A stretch of DNA of 42,695 nucleotides, taken from the NCBI GenBank assembly GCA_949372955.1, contig CASIAX010000013.1:1-42695 (forward strand), written 5' to 3'. The notes under the pieces were generated by a model that worked only from the letters and a program-made list of their open reading frames with translations, did no database searches and had not been told where the DNA came from. Numbering within the stretch: position 1 is the stretch's first letter; each line of letters begins with the position of its first letter. The position numbers and the translations under genes are program-made. The DNA comes from SGZJ01 sp949372955. Its GTDB lineage: Bacteria; Bacteroidota; Bacteroidia; Flavobacteriales; Flavobacteriaceae. This document shows, one piece after another, positions 26,793 through 36,765 of this stretch.

Positions 26793-27839
26793 ATGAGAAT
26801 AAATGATTTAAAATATCTATTTGCTTACACCATTCCTGTAGCAACATTAATTTCAATTACATCTGAAGGCTTGTTAACGTACACAACCCTTCTGTATGCT
26901 TTTATTTTTATACCAGTTTTAGAGTCAATTTTTAAAGATGTTGAATCTAAAAAGGAGGATTCAAAGCCGCAATTAGAAAATAAAGCTTCAAATATTTTTT
27001 TTGATATATTATTATATTTAAATATTCCATTTGTATTTGGTTTGTTAATTGTTGGTCTTTATAATTTAACTCATAATCAGTTAGGCTACTTTGAAGTCAC
27101 TGGGATGGTTTTATCTCTAGGTATCCTTCTAGCTACAAACGGTATAAATGTAGGGCATGAACTGGGTCACAGAAAACCTATAGCTGAAAGATGTTTATCT
27201 AAGTTATTGTATTTACCGTGTTTATATATGCATTTTTATATCGAGCATAATTTTGGACACCATAATAATGTATCTACTCCAAAGGATCCTGCTACTGCAA
27301 AATTTAATCAATCCGTGTACAGCTTTTGGATTACATCTGTCATTGGCCAGTATTTTAGTGCATGGAAACTTCAATTACAGTTACTGAAAATAAATAATAG
27401 AAGTTTTTTTTCTTACAAAAATGACATGTTCTATTATACTATTTTTCAAATTACTTATTTGTCTTTTATTTATTTATTTTTTGGCACCTTCGGGCTAATT
27501 CTTTCCGTAGCAATTGGGGTTCTATCCTTTTTATTCTTAGAAACCATTAATTATATCGAGCATTACGGATTAGTAAGAGAGAAATTGCCATCAGGTAGAT
27601 ATGAAAGAGTCCAATCTCACCACTCATGGAATTCAAATCATTTTATAGGAAGAATTGTATTGTATGAATTAACTAGACATAGCGATCATCACTATAAAGC
27701 TTCTAAAAAATATCAAATTTTAGAAAACAAAACGGAAAGTCCGCAGCTTCCATATGGATATCCCACATCTATACTTTTAGCTCTTGTACCCTGGCTTTGG
27801 TTTTCACTAGTTAATCCTCTTCTCGAAGTAAGAAAATAA
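26793..27839 (+). CDS. alkB: alkane 1-monooxygenase (AlkB-type)
   Basis: About 348 residues from ATG 26793 (an in-frame GTG lies 9 bases upstream). Integral-membrane non-haem di-iron hydroxylase with the AlkB histidine boxes: NVGHELGHRK (Hist-1), YIEHNFGHHNNVSTPKDPATA (Hist-2, AlkB-specific spacing), NYIEHYGLVR (HYG motif) and RHSDHHYKASKKYQ (Hist-3). Six helices in the first 250 residues. Hydroxylates terminal carbons of medium-chain alkanes using rubredoxin. No rubredoxin gene is in the window, so the electron donor is encoded elsewhere. Confidence 0.92.
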   Translation: MRINDLKYLFAYTIPVATLISITSEGLLTYTTLLYAFIFIPVLESIFKDVESKKEDSKPQLENKASNIFFDILLYLNIPFVFGLLIVGLYNLTHNQLGYFEVTGMVLSLGILLATNGINVGHELGHRKPIAERCLSKLLYLPCLYMHFYIEHNFGHHNNVSTPKDPATAKFNQSVYSFWITSVIGQYFSAWKLQLQLLKINNRSFFSYKNDMFYYTIFQITYLSFIYLFFGTFGLILSVAIGVLSFLFLETINYIEHYGLVREKLPSGRYERVQSHHSWNSNHFIGRIVLYELTRHSDHHYKASKKYQILENKTESPQLPYGYPTSILLALVPWLWFSLVNPLLEVRK

Positions 27840-27913
27840 TCATATCATAGATAAAATGCTTACTTTTATTTAAATATTTTGATTTTATAAAATTAAAATA
27901 TAGCAAATAACTC

Positions 27914-28654
27914 ATGGACAACTTAAACCTTTCAAGCTTTGATAAAATATCATTAGATGAGATGAATGGAGTTTCTTTAATGAAACGAGTTGACACCAAA
28001 TTTATACTATCAGAATCTCAATTATTAAAAGTGTTTTCTAAAATCCAAAAAGACTATAAGGTTCTAGAAATAGATAATGAGAGACTAATGCAGTACTCCA
28101 CATTATATTTTGATACTCAAAACAAGAAATGTTTTAAAGAACATCACAACGGAAAACTAAATAGATATAAAATTAGAATGAGAAAATATTTAGTTTCTGA
28201 TATTTGTTTTTTAGAAGTAAAGAAAAAAAATAATCTTGGTGTAACTAATAAAACTCGAAGACAAATTAAAGATTTTGAAACTATCTTATCTTCTGATTCC
28301 AAAGAGTTTATTTACAATAGTCAGATTAATGATTTATTACTAGAGCCAGCTTTATATAATAATTTTAATAGGATAACTTTGGTAAATAAAAATTATCCTG
28401 AACGTGTAACTATAGACACTAATTTATCTTTCAAATCAGCAGACAAAGAAAAAATATTTGATAATTTAGTGGTTATTGAAATAAAGCAAGAGGGTAAAAG
28501 ATTAAATACTGTAATGAACAAAGCGCTTAAATTAATGAGTATTTTACCAACAAATTTCAGCAAGTATTGTTTAGGAATAACCAATACTTTTGATAATATA
28601 AAATCTAATAGGTTTAAAGAAATTAACCTTAAAATAAATAAATTAAATAATTAA
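27914..28654 (+). CDS. VTC domain (polyphosphate polymerase-like) protein
   Basis: 246 residues. VTC-domain tunnel residues are present: MKRVDTKFILSESQLL, LYFDTQNKKCFKEHHNGK, YKIRMRKYLV, CFLEVKKKNN, ERVTIDTNLSF and LVVIEIKQEG (alternating Arg/Lys and Glu of the TTM fold). Bacterial versions are implicated in polyphosphate-type chemistry; the substrate is unproven here. Stop is 3 bases before the DUF4956 start, so operonic. Confidence 0.85.
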   Translation: MDNLNLSSFDKISLDEMNGVSLMKRVDTKFILSESQLLKVFSKIQKDYKVLEIDNERLMQYSTLYFDTQNKKCFKEHHNGKLNRYKIRMRKYLVSDICFLEVKKKNNLGVTNKTRRQIKDFETILSSDSKEFIYNSQINDLLLEPALYNNFNRITLVNKNYPERVTIDTNLSFKSADKEKIFDNLVVIEIKQEGKRLNTVMNKALKLMSILPTNFSKYCLGITNTFDNIKSNRFKEINLKINKLNN

Positions 28655-28657
28655 AAA

Positions 28658-29254
28658 ATGGAATTTTTAGACATACCACTATTTGATGATGATTTTTATA
28701 AAATGATATTAAGATTTTTTATTAATCTATTCTTTTTGACAGGAATAATAAAATACTCATATTACAAAAATAACTTAAATAAAGACTATTTATTCACATT
28801 CTACTCTATTGGGATTGTAGTTTTCTTTCTTTGCTTTACCTTAAAAAAATACGAACTAGACCTTGGAATGGCTCTTGGCTTATTTGCAATATTTGGTATA
28901 CTTAGGTACAGAACAGTACCGTTAAATGTTAAGGAAATGACTTACTTGTTTGTAGTTATTGGAATTTCCGTGATGAATGCACTTTCGAATAAAAAAATGA
29001 GTTATGTAGAAATTGTTACTGCAAATTCAGCCATTCTATTTGCTTTATATTGGCTAGAATTTTACTGGGGAAACAACTCTATTTTATCAAAAAAAATAGT
29101 TTATGAAACAATAGAAAATATTCATCCCGATAATCATGAAATACTCAAAAAAGACTTAGAAAATAGATTAGGAGTTAAAATTATAGATTTTGAAATTGGT
29201 AATATTAACTTTCTAAGAGATACAGCCGAGATTACTATTAAATATAAAGCTTAA
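28658..29254 (+). CDS. DUF4956 membrane protein
   Basis: 198 residues, four helices. Family core GLFAIFGILRYRTVPLNVKE then MTYLFVVIGISVMNALSN, followed by a soluble C-terminal domain (about 145-198). DUF4956 is regularly encoded beside VTC-domain proteins. Here it is translationally close to it (3 bases) and to the DUF2490 gene (8 bases). Confidence 0.88.
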   Translation: MEFLDIPLFDDDFYKMILRFFINLFFLTGIIKYSYYKNNLNKDYLFTFYSIGIVVFFLCFTLKKYELDLGMALGLFAIFGILRYRTVPLNVKEMTYLFVVIGISVMNALSNKKMSYVEIVTANSAILFALYWLEFYWGNNSILSKKIVYETIENIHPDNHEILKKDLENRLGVKIIDFEIGNINFLRDTAEITIKYKA

Positions 29255-29262
29255 TTTTTTTT

Positions 29263-29952
29263 ATGAGATATCCAGTAAGGTTAATATTTGTTTTTTTGAT
29301 TTTTATTACCAATTCTTTAATTGCTCAAACTGATGATCAGTTAGAGGGATGGGGTATTGCAGAAGTATCTATTAAAGCAACAACTAAGATTTCAATTAAT
29401 GTTGCAGAGCATATAAGATATAAAAATGATATTTCAATTTTAGATAAATATTTTACCCAAGTAGGGTTTAATTATGAGCTATTTAAAGATTTTAAGCTTG
29501 GAGTAAAAGGACGGTTTATTTCTGATAATGATACTGAAGGAAATATTCAAGGCTTAGATTCTAAATTTAGATTTCAGACAGATATCAGCTATAAGCATGA
29601 TATTGGAATTGTAGACCTTACATACAGACTAAGCTATCAAAACTCTAATGAATTAGGAATTTCAGACATTCCAAATCAATATGCTAGGTTTAGAACAGGC
29701 GTTAATTATAAGATTAAGTCAATTAAAACTCTTCTCAAAATTGAGGCAGAGTTATTTAATCAGTTTAAAAAAGGTAATGAAGACAATGGGGTAAACCTTT
29801 ATAGATTAACGATGAAATTAAATCGTAAAATCAATAAAAATAATGAATTAGGGGTGTTTTATAGAATTCAAAAAGATATAGATAGAATTGATCCAATTAA
29901 CAGAAAAATAATTGGACTAAAATATTCTCACAAATTTGACTTAACGAACTAA
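29263..29952 (+). CDS. DUF2490 outer-membrane protein
   Basis: 229 residues. Signal peptide (ends LIAQ), then GWGIAEVSIKATTKISINVA and strands with alternating polarity (LGVKGRFIS, DLTYRLSYQN, YARFRTGVNYK, NELGVFYRIQ, IGLKYSHKF), ending in an aromatic/charged strand. DUF2490 barrels follow VTC/DUF4956 pairs in many Bacteroidota. Probably an outer-membrane beta-barrel of the same pathway. Confidence 0.8.
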   Translation: MRYPVRLIFVFLIFITNSLIAQTDDQLEGWGIAEVSIKATTKISINVAEHIRYKNDISILDKYFTQVGFNYELFKDFKLGVKGRFISDNDTEGNIQGLDSKFRFQTDISYKHDIGIVDLTYRLSYQNSNELGISDIPNQYARFRTGVNYKIKSIKTLLKIEAELFNQFKKGNEDNGVNLYRLTMKLNRKINKNNELGVFYRIQKDIDRIDPINRKIIGLKYSHKFDLTN

Positions 29953-29964
29953 CCCTTATTAAAT

Positions 29965-31977
29965 ATGAAATATTTATTGTTATTTACTTTTTTTCAAACT
30001 ATTAGTTTCTCACAAAATACTAATGATGTTTTTACGTATTTAGATGTTTTCGATTTACAATATGTTTCCAGCCCGCAAATAAGTCCAGATGGATCAGAAA
30101 TTATATATAGACGAATGACTTTTGATATCTTAAAAGATAAGGCAGTAGGGAATTTATGGACTGTTAATGTAAATGGTAGTAATCATCAAAAATTAACTTC
30201 TAGAGAATCAGAAGAATATGGAGCAACTTGGTCACCTGACGGAGATAGATTAGCATTTATCAGCTCTACAGAAGAGGGATCAGAAATTTATATTTACTGG
30301 AAAAACTCTTCTAAATATGCTAAAATATCGCAATTGGAAGGAAACCCATCAAATCTGTCCTGGTCTTCAAATGGTACAAATTTAGCATTTACTATGAAGG
30401 TTAAAACTCTAGCTCCGGTTTTAGTGAAAATGCCTAAAAAACCAAAAGGCGCCAAATGGGCTAAAACTGCTAGAATTACCGATCGTCTTTATCACGAATC
30501 TGATGGAAAGGGTTATATAGAGCCTGGATTTACTCATGTATTTTTAATCTCGTCAGAAGGATCAGGGGTTAGTAAATTAACATCTGGGAACTTCAACCAT
30601 AGGGGTCCACTATCTTGGTCTAAGGACAATTCAAAAATTTATTTCACTTCCAATAGATCCGAATCTTGGGAATATGAATTTAGAAATAGTGAGATATATT
30701 CAGTTGATATCATTGATCAAAAAATCAGGTCACTAACTGACAGAAATGGACCAGATTCTAATCCTAAAGTATCTCCAAATGGAAAACATATTGCTTATTT
30801 AGGCTATCAAGATAAAGTTCAAGCTTATCAAAATACACAACTTTCTATAATGGATACTAATGGTGATAATACTAGTTTAATCAGTTTTAATGTTGATTCT
30901 AGCATTAATGATTACCATTGGGATTCAAATAGTAAAGGAATTTATTATAGTTATGATAAACTTGGAGACACTAAAATAGCATATCTTAATCTAGATGGAT
31001 CTTTTAGAGACTTAGCTGAAAACTTAGGGGGAAACAGTATTGGAAGACCTTACGGAGGAGGCTCTTTTTCAGTTTCAAATAATGGTGTAATTGCATATAC
31101 AAACACAAGCTATAAACACCCTTCTGAACTTACTGTAGTTAATGGCAAAAAATCAACCCAAATAACTAATCTAAATTCACATTTATTAGAAAACAGAAAT
31201 TTAGGGTTTGTTGAAGAAATTTGGTATAAATCAAGTTTTGATAATCGTGATATTCATGGTTGGGTGGTGTATCCGCCTAATTATGATTCATCAAAAAGCT
31301 ATCCATTTTTAGTAGAAAATCACGGTGGCCCTATCTCAAATTATGGTAGTAGATTCTCTGCTGAAATGCAACTGTATGCTGCCGCTGGATATATAGTTTT
31401 TTATCCAAATCCTAGAGGAAGCACTAGTTATGGAGAAGAATTTGCAAACCTTCTACATCATAATTATCCTGCTGAAGATTATTTAGATGTTATGGATGGG
31501 GTTGATTTTTGTATTAAAAATGGAATTGCTAATGAAAACATGTTATATGTTACAGGTGGAAGTGCAGGCGGGTTGATGACTGCATGGATGATTGGTAAAA
31601 ATAACAGGTTTAAATCTGCAGTTGTAGTTAAGCCAGTAATGAATTGGATTAGCAAAACACTTACTGCAGACAATTACTTTCAATATTCTGACACTAGGCT
31701 TGACGGTCAACCATGGGAAAACTTTCAAGAATATTGGGATTTTTCACCTATTTCATTGGTGGGGCAAATTGAAACACCAACCATGGTTATGGTAGGAATG
31801 GAAGATTTGAGAACACCACCATCGGAGGCAAAACAATTATATCATGCGTTAAAACTTAGGAAAATACCAACTGTATTAGTAGAAATACCAGAAGCTAGTC
31901 ACGGGATTGCAAATAGACCCAGTAATTTAATCACTAAAGTGGCACACATTTTAGCTTGGTTTAAGCAGCATCCTTAA
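29965..31977 (+). CDS. secreted S9 family prolyl oligopeptidase
   Basis: 670 residues. Signal peptide (ends SFSQ), N-terminal WD40-like/TolB propeller (PQISPDGSEIIYRR, GATWSPDGDRLAFIS, PKVSPNGKHIAYLG), C-terminal alpha/beta-hydrolase domain with VTGGSAGGLMTAW (Ser533), VGMEDLRTPP (Asp614) and PEASHGIANRP (His646) as catalytic triad. Likely a periplasmic aminopeptidase/dipeptidyl peptidase of the S9C group. 12 bases behind the DUF2490 gene, possibly same transcript. Confidence 0.92.
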   Translation: MKYLLLFTFFQTISFSQNTNDVFTYLDVFDLQYVSSPQISPDGSEIIYRRMTFDILKDKAVGNLWTVNVNGSNHQKLTSRESEEYGATWSPDGDRLAFISSTEEGSEIYIYWKNSSKYAKISQLEGNPSNLSWSSNGTNLAFTMKVKTLAPVLVKMPKKPKGAKWAKTARITDRLYHESDGKGYIEPGFTHVFLISSEGSGVSKLTSGNFNHRGPLSWSKDNSKIYFTSNRSESWEYEFRNSEIYSVDIIDQKIRSLTDRNGPDSNPKVSPNGKHIAYLGYQDKVQAYQNTQLSIMDTNGDNTSLISFNVDSSINDYHWDSNSKGIYYSYDKLGDTKIAYLNLDGSFRDLAENLGGNSIGRPYGGGSFSVSNNGVIAYTNTSYKHPSELTVVNGKKSTQITNLNSHLLENRNLGFVEEIWYKSSFDNRDIHGWVVYPPNYDSSKSYPFLVENHGGPISNYGSRFSAEMQLYAAAGYIVFYPNPRGSTSYGEEFANLLHHNYPAEDYLDVMDGVDFCIKNGIANENMLYVTGGSAGGLMTAWMIGKNNRFKSAVVVKPVMNWISKTLTADNYFQYSDTRLDGQPWENFQEYWDFSPISLVGQIETPTMVMVGMEDLRTPPSEAKQLYHALKLRKIPTVLVEIPEASHGIANRPSNLITKVAHILAWFKQHP

Positions 31978-32051
31978 TTTATAATCTTTCTAAATTAGCA
32001 GCCTTAACTTACTTATAACAATAAATTAAGAAGTTGTTTATTATAAATTTA

Positions 32052-32059
32052 TAAATTTG
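32052..32059 (+). promoter_or_regulatory. -7 promoter box TAAATTTG (katG)
   Basis: Exact TAnnTTTG match, 51 bases before the katG start codon. Confidence 0.55.
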
Positions 32060-32110
32060 ATTTCAAATAATTACAACTTTAAAATATCTTTTAACTAAAT
32101 CATATATAAG

Positions 32111-34318
32111 ATGGAAAACTTATCAAATTCTAACGGAGATGGATCTGGAAAATGTCCTTTTGCCCCAGCTTCAAAAAAACATACTACTGCTGGAGCTTAT
32201 TCAAACTCAAGTTGGTGGCCTAATCAATTAAATTTAAAAATATTACATCAGAATTCATCAGTAACTAGACCAACGAATAAAGATTTTAATTACTCGGCTG
32301 AATTTAAAAGTCTAGACTTAGATGTGTTAAAGAAAGATCTTTATGATTTAATGACAGACTCACAAGATTGGTGGCCTGCTGATTATGGTCATTATGGCCC
32401 ATTTTTTATTAGAATGGCATGGCATAGCGCAGGCACATATAGAATTGCTGATGGTAGAGGTGGCGCTTCTGCAGGAACACTTAGATTCGCACCTTTGAAT
32501 AGCTGGCCAGACAATGGAAATTTAGATAAAGCTCGTCGTTTATTATGGCCTATTAAACAAAAATATGGTGAAAAGATTTCTTGGGCTGATTTAATGATCC
32601 TAACAGGCAATTGTGCTTTGGAATCTATGGGTTTTAAAACTTTTGGTTTTGGTGGCGGTCGTGAAGATATTTGGGAACCTGAAGGAGATATCTACTGGGG
32701 TCCAGAAACAGACTGGCTTGAAGACGAGAGATACAAAGGAGACCGTGAACTCGATAACCCTCTTGGGGCTGTACAGATGGGACTTATTTATGTAAATCCA
32801 GAAGGGCCAAATAGTAATCCAGATCCTCTGGCTTCAGCAAGAGATATAAGAGAAACTTTCGCTCGAATGGCAATGAATGACGAAGAGACTGTTGCGTTAA
32901 TTGCAGGAGGACATACTTTTGGAAAAACCCACGGAGCTGGAGATCCATCTAATGTTGGTCCAGAGCCAGAAGGTGCAAGTATTGAACAAATGGGTTTTGG
33001 GTGGAAGAATTCATTTAAGTCAGGAAAAGGAGTAGACACTATTACCAGTGGACTTGAAGGAGCCTGGACTCCTACGCCAATTAAATGGGATAGCACATAT
33101 TTTGATACATTATTTGGCTATGAATGGGAACTTACTAAAAGTCCCGCCGGAGCTCAGCAATGGGCTCCTAAAGACGGTGGGGGAGCTGGCTCTGTTCCAG
33201 ATGCTCATGATAAGTCAAAAAGTCATGCTCCTATGATGGCAACTACTGATATAGCCTTAATAATGGATCCTAAATACCTTGAAATATCAAAACGATTTCA
33301 TGAAAATATTGACCAGCTTGAAGATGCATTTGCAAGAGCTTGGTTTAAATTAACTCACCGTGATATGGGTCCTATTTCAAGATACTTAGGAAAAGAAGTT
33401 CCTAGTGAAGTATTGATATGGCAAGATCCTATTCCGAAAGTTGAATATGACTTAATAAACAGCAATGATATAGATTCTTTAAAGGCTTTAATAACTAAGT
33501 CTGGAATTTCAAATTCTCAACTAATATCTACTGCTTGGGCATCTGCGTCTACCTATAGAGGTACAGATAAAAGAGGTGGAGCAAATGGAGCTAGACTTCA
33601 ATTATCTCCACAAAATAATTGGGAGGTTAACGAACCGAATAATTTGAATAAAGCTTTAGATGCATTAAAATCTATTCAGACAGCTTTTAATCAGTCAAAT
33701 GGATCTAAAAAAGTTTCCATGGCTGATTTGATAATTTTAGCAGGAAATACAGCAGTTGAAAATTCTGCAAAAATCGCTGGCCATAATATTTCTATCTCTT
33801 TTGTTGCCGGTAGAAATGATGCGACACAAGATAATACTGATGTTGATTCCTTTTCAGTTTTGGAACCAAAAGCAGATGGCTTTAGAAATTATATGAAACC
33901 AAATCAGGATAGGCACGCTGAAGAATTACTTCTTGATAAAGCACATTTATTGACTTTAAGCGCCCCTGAAATGACCGTTTTATTGGCTGGAATGAGAGTC
34001 TTAGATACTAATTATAACGAGACGAAACATGGTCTATTGACAAATAATCCTGGAGCTTTAACAAATGATTTCTTTATCAATTTATTAGACATGAATATTG
34101 AATGGGAAGCACAGTCAAATTCTGAAATTTTGTTTAATGGAGTTGATAGAAAATCAGGAAAAATTGTATGGACTGCCACTCGAGCGGATTTGATTTTTGG
34201 ATCAAATTCACAATTACGAGCACTAGCGGAATCGTATGCTTGTAATGATTCAAAAGAAAAGTTTGTTAGTGATTTTGTTAAAGTTTGGACTAAAGTAATG
34301 GATCTAGATAGGCTTTAG
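32111..34318 (+). CDS. katG: catalase-peroxidase KatG
   Basis: 735 residues, the usual full length. Distal haem pocket RMAWHSAGTYR (Arg101, Trp104, His105), proximal AGGHTFGKTHGA (His268). The Trp104, Tyr227 (LIYVNPEGP) and Met253 (ARMAMND) residues form the covalent adduct needed for catalase activity. The duplicated C-terminal domain is intact (STAWASASTYRGTDKRGGAN). Removes hydrogen peroxide in the cytoplasm. Own promoter. No OxyR gene is visible nearby. Confidence 0.97.
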   Translation: MENLSNSNGDGSGKCPFAPASKKHTTAGAYSNSSWWPNQLNLKILHQNSSVTRPTNKDFNYSAEFKSLDLDVLKKDLYDLMTDSQDWWPADYGHYGPFFIRMAWHSAGTYRIADGRGGASAGTLRFAPLNSWPDNGNLDKARRLLWPIKQKYGEKISWADLMILTGNCALESMGFKTFGFGGGREDIWEPEGDIYWGPETDWLEDERYKGDRELDNPLGAVQMGLIYVNPEGPNSNPDPLASARDIRETFARMAMNDEETVALIAGGHTFGKTHGAGDPSNVGPEPEGASIEQMGFGWKNSFKSGKGVDTITSGLEGAWTPTPIKWDSTYFDTLFGYEWELTKSPAGAQQWAPKDGGGAGSVPDAHDKSKSHAPMMATTDIALIMDPKYLEISKRFHENIDQLEDAFARAWFKLTHRDMGPISRYLGKEVPSEVLIWQDPIPKVEYDLINSNDIDSLKALITKSGISNSQLISTAWASASTYRGTDKRGGANGARLQLSPQNNWEVNEPNNLNKALDALKSIQTAFNQSNGSKKVSMADLIILAGNTAVENSAKIAGHNISISFVAGRNDATQDNTDVDSFSVLEPKADGFRNYMKPNQDRHAEELLLDKAHLLTLSAPEMTVLLAGMRVLDTNYNETKHGLLTNNPGALTNDFFINLLDMNIEWEAQSNSEILFNGVDRKSGKIVWTATRADLIFGSNSQLRALAESYACNDSKEKFVSDFVKVWTKVMDLDRL

Positions 34319-34501
34319 GCTTAGTTAACTAGAGAAACATCTATATCGTTTTCGTGTTACTTTATTTATAGTTTAATAAAAATGTAATTTTATTGTGTTT
34401 TTCCTAAATACAGCATACCGGACCTACGAATAATTGAAATATTAATTAAAACTATATTTTTAGTTGTGTTTTGATTTAGCTTTGTTACAAATCTTAAACC
34501 C

Positions 34502-35791
34502 ATGAAAAACTACATCTTTCTTATACTAACTCTAAACACATTACTAACCTATTCTCAAATGGCTCTTCCTATTAATTTTGAAGATGGTCAAGTAACCACA
34601 GAAAGTTTTGTCGACTTTAACGGAGGTACTGGGACTGTAGTTGATAATCCGTTTATTACTGATGATAACCCTAGTAATACAGTTGGTAAAATAGTTAGAG
34701 ATGGTGGAGATATTTGGGCAGGGAGCTATTTGGAACTAGAGGACTTTATAGATTTCACTACTAATACTACCATTAATATGAGGGTTTATTCTGTATCTCC
34801 TGGGTTACATGTCAAATTTAAATTAGAAAATAATGATTCTAGTTCTGCTACTGATAGAGATGCATACACATCTACATATGACCAGTGGGAAACTTTAACC
34901 TGGAGTTTTGCTGGAGAGCCTACAAATACATATGAAAAACTTGTTCTAATGTTTGATTTTGGGAATATCGGCAATGGAACTGATAGTTCTACTTTTTATT
35001 TCGACGATATTTTTCAAACCGATCCAACTGGTGGTTTAAGTCAAATTGATTTACCAATCACTTACGATGATTCATCAATCTACTACTCATTAATTCCTTT
35101 TGGTGATGAAGAGGGAGCGTCTGATATTATATATAATTCAGGTGCCAACAATCTTGCTTATGTCGCAAAAAGTAGTTCGGCTGCTACTTGGGCAGGTGTA
35201 ACAATTAGTAATGAGAGTGGTTTAGAAAACAATATTCCGGTAACTTCCTCAAATTCAAAAATGTATGTACATACTTATGTGACTGGAAGTTCAAATACAG
35301 GAATACCTGTAAGACTAAAGATTGAAAACAAGAATGATCCAACACAATCTGTAGAAACAGAGGCATATACAACAGTAGTTGATGCTTATGAAGTCTTAGA
35401 GTTTGACTTTAATAATGAGGCCACAGGAACAGCAGCTCTGAATGAAAGCTACCCATTTAATATGGCATCTTTATTTTTTAATTTTGGATCTGCAGGAGAT
35501 GACCAAACTGTATATTATTTTGATAATATTTCTTTTGGATCGCCAATCTCACTTGGGTTAGATAGCGTTTCTAATGAGAGTTTTAAACTTTATCCAAATC
35601 CTGTTGAAGATTATTTATATATTCAATCATCGGATACAACTATAAAAAATATTGATATTTATAACATATTAGGAAAAAAAATCTACAGTACTAGTTCTGA
35701 AAATAGGTTGGATATGAGTTCTTATAGCGCAGGTATATATTTTGTAAAAGTTAATAACTCTACATTTAAGATATGTAAAAAAGTAAGCTAA
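34502..35791 (+). CDS. T9SS-secreted protein with two carbohydrate-binding-like domains
   Basis: 429 residues. Signal peptide (ends TYSQ), two related ~150-residue beta-sandwich units, each starting with LPI(N/T)(F/Y) and ending with a YFDDI/YYFDNI strand. Each contains a KLENN/KIENK strand followed by a tail like YEKLVLMFDFGN or YEVLEFDFNN. Then a type A sorting domain from FKLYPNPVEDYLYI. The units look like family CBM domains seen beside glycoside hydrolases. No catalytic domain here. Confidence 0.8.
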   Translation: MKNYIFLILTLNTLLTYSQMALPINFEDGQVTTESFVDFNGGTGTVVDNPFITDDNPSNTVGKIVRDGGDIWAGSYLELEDFIDFTTNTTINMRVYSVSPGLHVKFKLENNDSSSATDRDAYTSTYDQWETLTWSFAGEPTNTYEKLVLMFDFGNIGNGTDSSTFYFDDIFQTDPTGGLSQIDLPITYDDSSIYYSLIPFGDEEGASDIIYNSGANNLAYVAKSSSAATWAGVTISNESGLENNIPVTSSNSKMYVHTYVTGSSNTGIPVRLKIENKNDPTQSVETEAYTTVVDAYEVLEFDFNNEATGTAALNESYPFNMASLFFNFGSAGDDQTVYYFDNISFGSPISLGLDSVSNESFKLYPNPVEDYLYIQSSDTTIKNIDIYNILGKKIYSTSSENRLDMSSYSAGIYFVKVNNSTFKICKKVS

Positions 35792-35794
35792 TAC

Positions 35795-36538
35795 TTATAA
35801 CATATAAGGTAAAATAGCTTTTCTCTTTTTAGGGTAATTATCAAATTTTTCTTTGTACCACTTATGATGATTAAGCGATCTTGGACTTAAATTACAAAAT
35901 GTCCAGATAGCAAAAGTAATTGACGGTAAATTACAAGCTATTATCATAAACCCAATCCATTCTACTACCTCACCAAAATGGTTTGGACAAGAAATATATT
36001 TAAACAAACCTCCGTACGGAATTTGATAACTTTCATCGCTTGTTCTTAAAGATATTAAATGCTTGTCTGCAACTTTGTTAATGTGCATTCCAGTAAAAAA
36101 AACAACTATACCAATCATTACATTTAATGAAATCACAGACGATATCTCCGCGTTTAAATAGCCGAGGTAGTACCCATTTAAAAATCCATTTACGGAATTA
36201 AATAGTATAGCACTACAAGCAATTAATAAAGGCATCTTTTTATTATCAGTTTTTATTTTAAAAGGAAAAATAAAGGTTCTGTTAAAATAATGTAATACCC
36301 ATAATATTAGTAATAAATAAGTTAATGTAGTTTTTTCAGTGGGTCCAATAAGTGTAATTATAGGCATCAATAAAAAAGCAGGGAGCTCCATAATAAACCA
36401 TCCCCATTTATTAGAAATCATAACCCCCCATTTATTATTAGTGTGCCTACCGTAGGGAGCTTTAATTTTGAAAATTACTAAAACGATAAATGTTGTTATG
36501 GCTATAGCAATCCATATGTAGTTTATTAATTCAAACAT
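35795..36538 (-). CDS. 3-oxo-5-alpha-steroid 4-dehydrogenase-like membrane protein
   Basis: 247 residues with about six to seven helices. The C-terminal steroid-reductase region is clear: GGLFKYISCPNHFGEVVEW, then SPRSLNHHKWYKEKFDNYPK and a basic end (KKRKAILPYML). NADPH-dependent reduction of a lipid or steroid-type substrate is the family role. Ends four bases from the convergent T9SS gene. Confidence 0.85.
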   Translation of the reverse strand: MFELINYIWIAIAITTFIVLVIFKIKAPYGRHTNNKWGVMISNKWGWFIMELPAFLLMPIITLIGPTEKTTLTYLLLILWVLHYFNRTFIFPFKIKTDNKKMPLLIACSAILFNSVNGFLNGYYLGYLNAEISSVISLNVMIGIVVFFTGMHINKVADKHLISLRTSDESYQIPYGGLFKYISCPNHFGEVVEWIGFMIIACNLPSITFAIWTFCNLSPRSLNHHKWYKEKFDNYPKKRKAILPYML

Positions 36539-36606
36539 TTAAATTCATTTAATTAATAAATTAAATATAATGAATGTTATTGTTATTAATTTGATAAATT
36601 TATAGA

Positions 36607-36744
36607 ATGAACTTAGACTCCACCGCAAAAGAAATTATAGATTATTTAGAAAATCGTATTGACAAGAATTTAGTTAAAAACTCTGTCCATAAAGTAAAGT
36701 TTATGACCGCCAGAGATATGATTGTTGAAATCACAAAAAAGTAA
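36607..36744 (+). CDS. 45-aa hypothetical protein
   Basis: Reads MNLDSTAKEIIDYLENRIDK, then NLVKNSVHKVKFMTARDMIV, EITKK. Soluble, a helix followed by strand-like residues, 21 bases before the start of the esterase gene and divergent from the reductase-like gene. Coding-like codon usage; no family recognised. Confidence 0.6.
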   Translation: MNLDSTAKEIIDYLENRIDKNLVKNSVHKVKFMTARDMIVEITKK

Positions 36745-36765
36745 TTGGCTTAATTAGATGGTTTT

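Noticed and set aside
32613..33236. Extra frames on both strands within katG
   Set aside because: Shadows of a strongly conserved gene; none has its own motif or signal.
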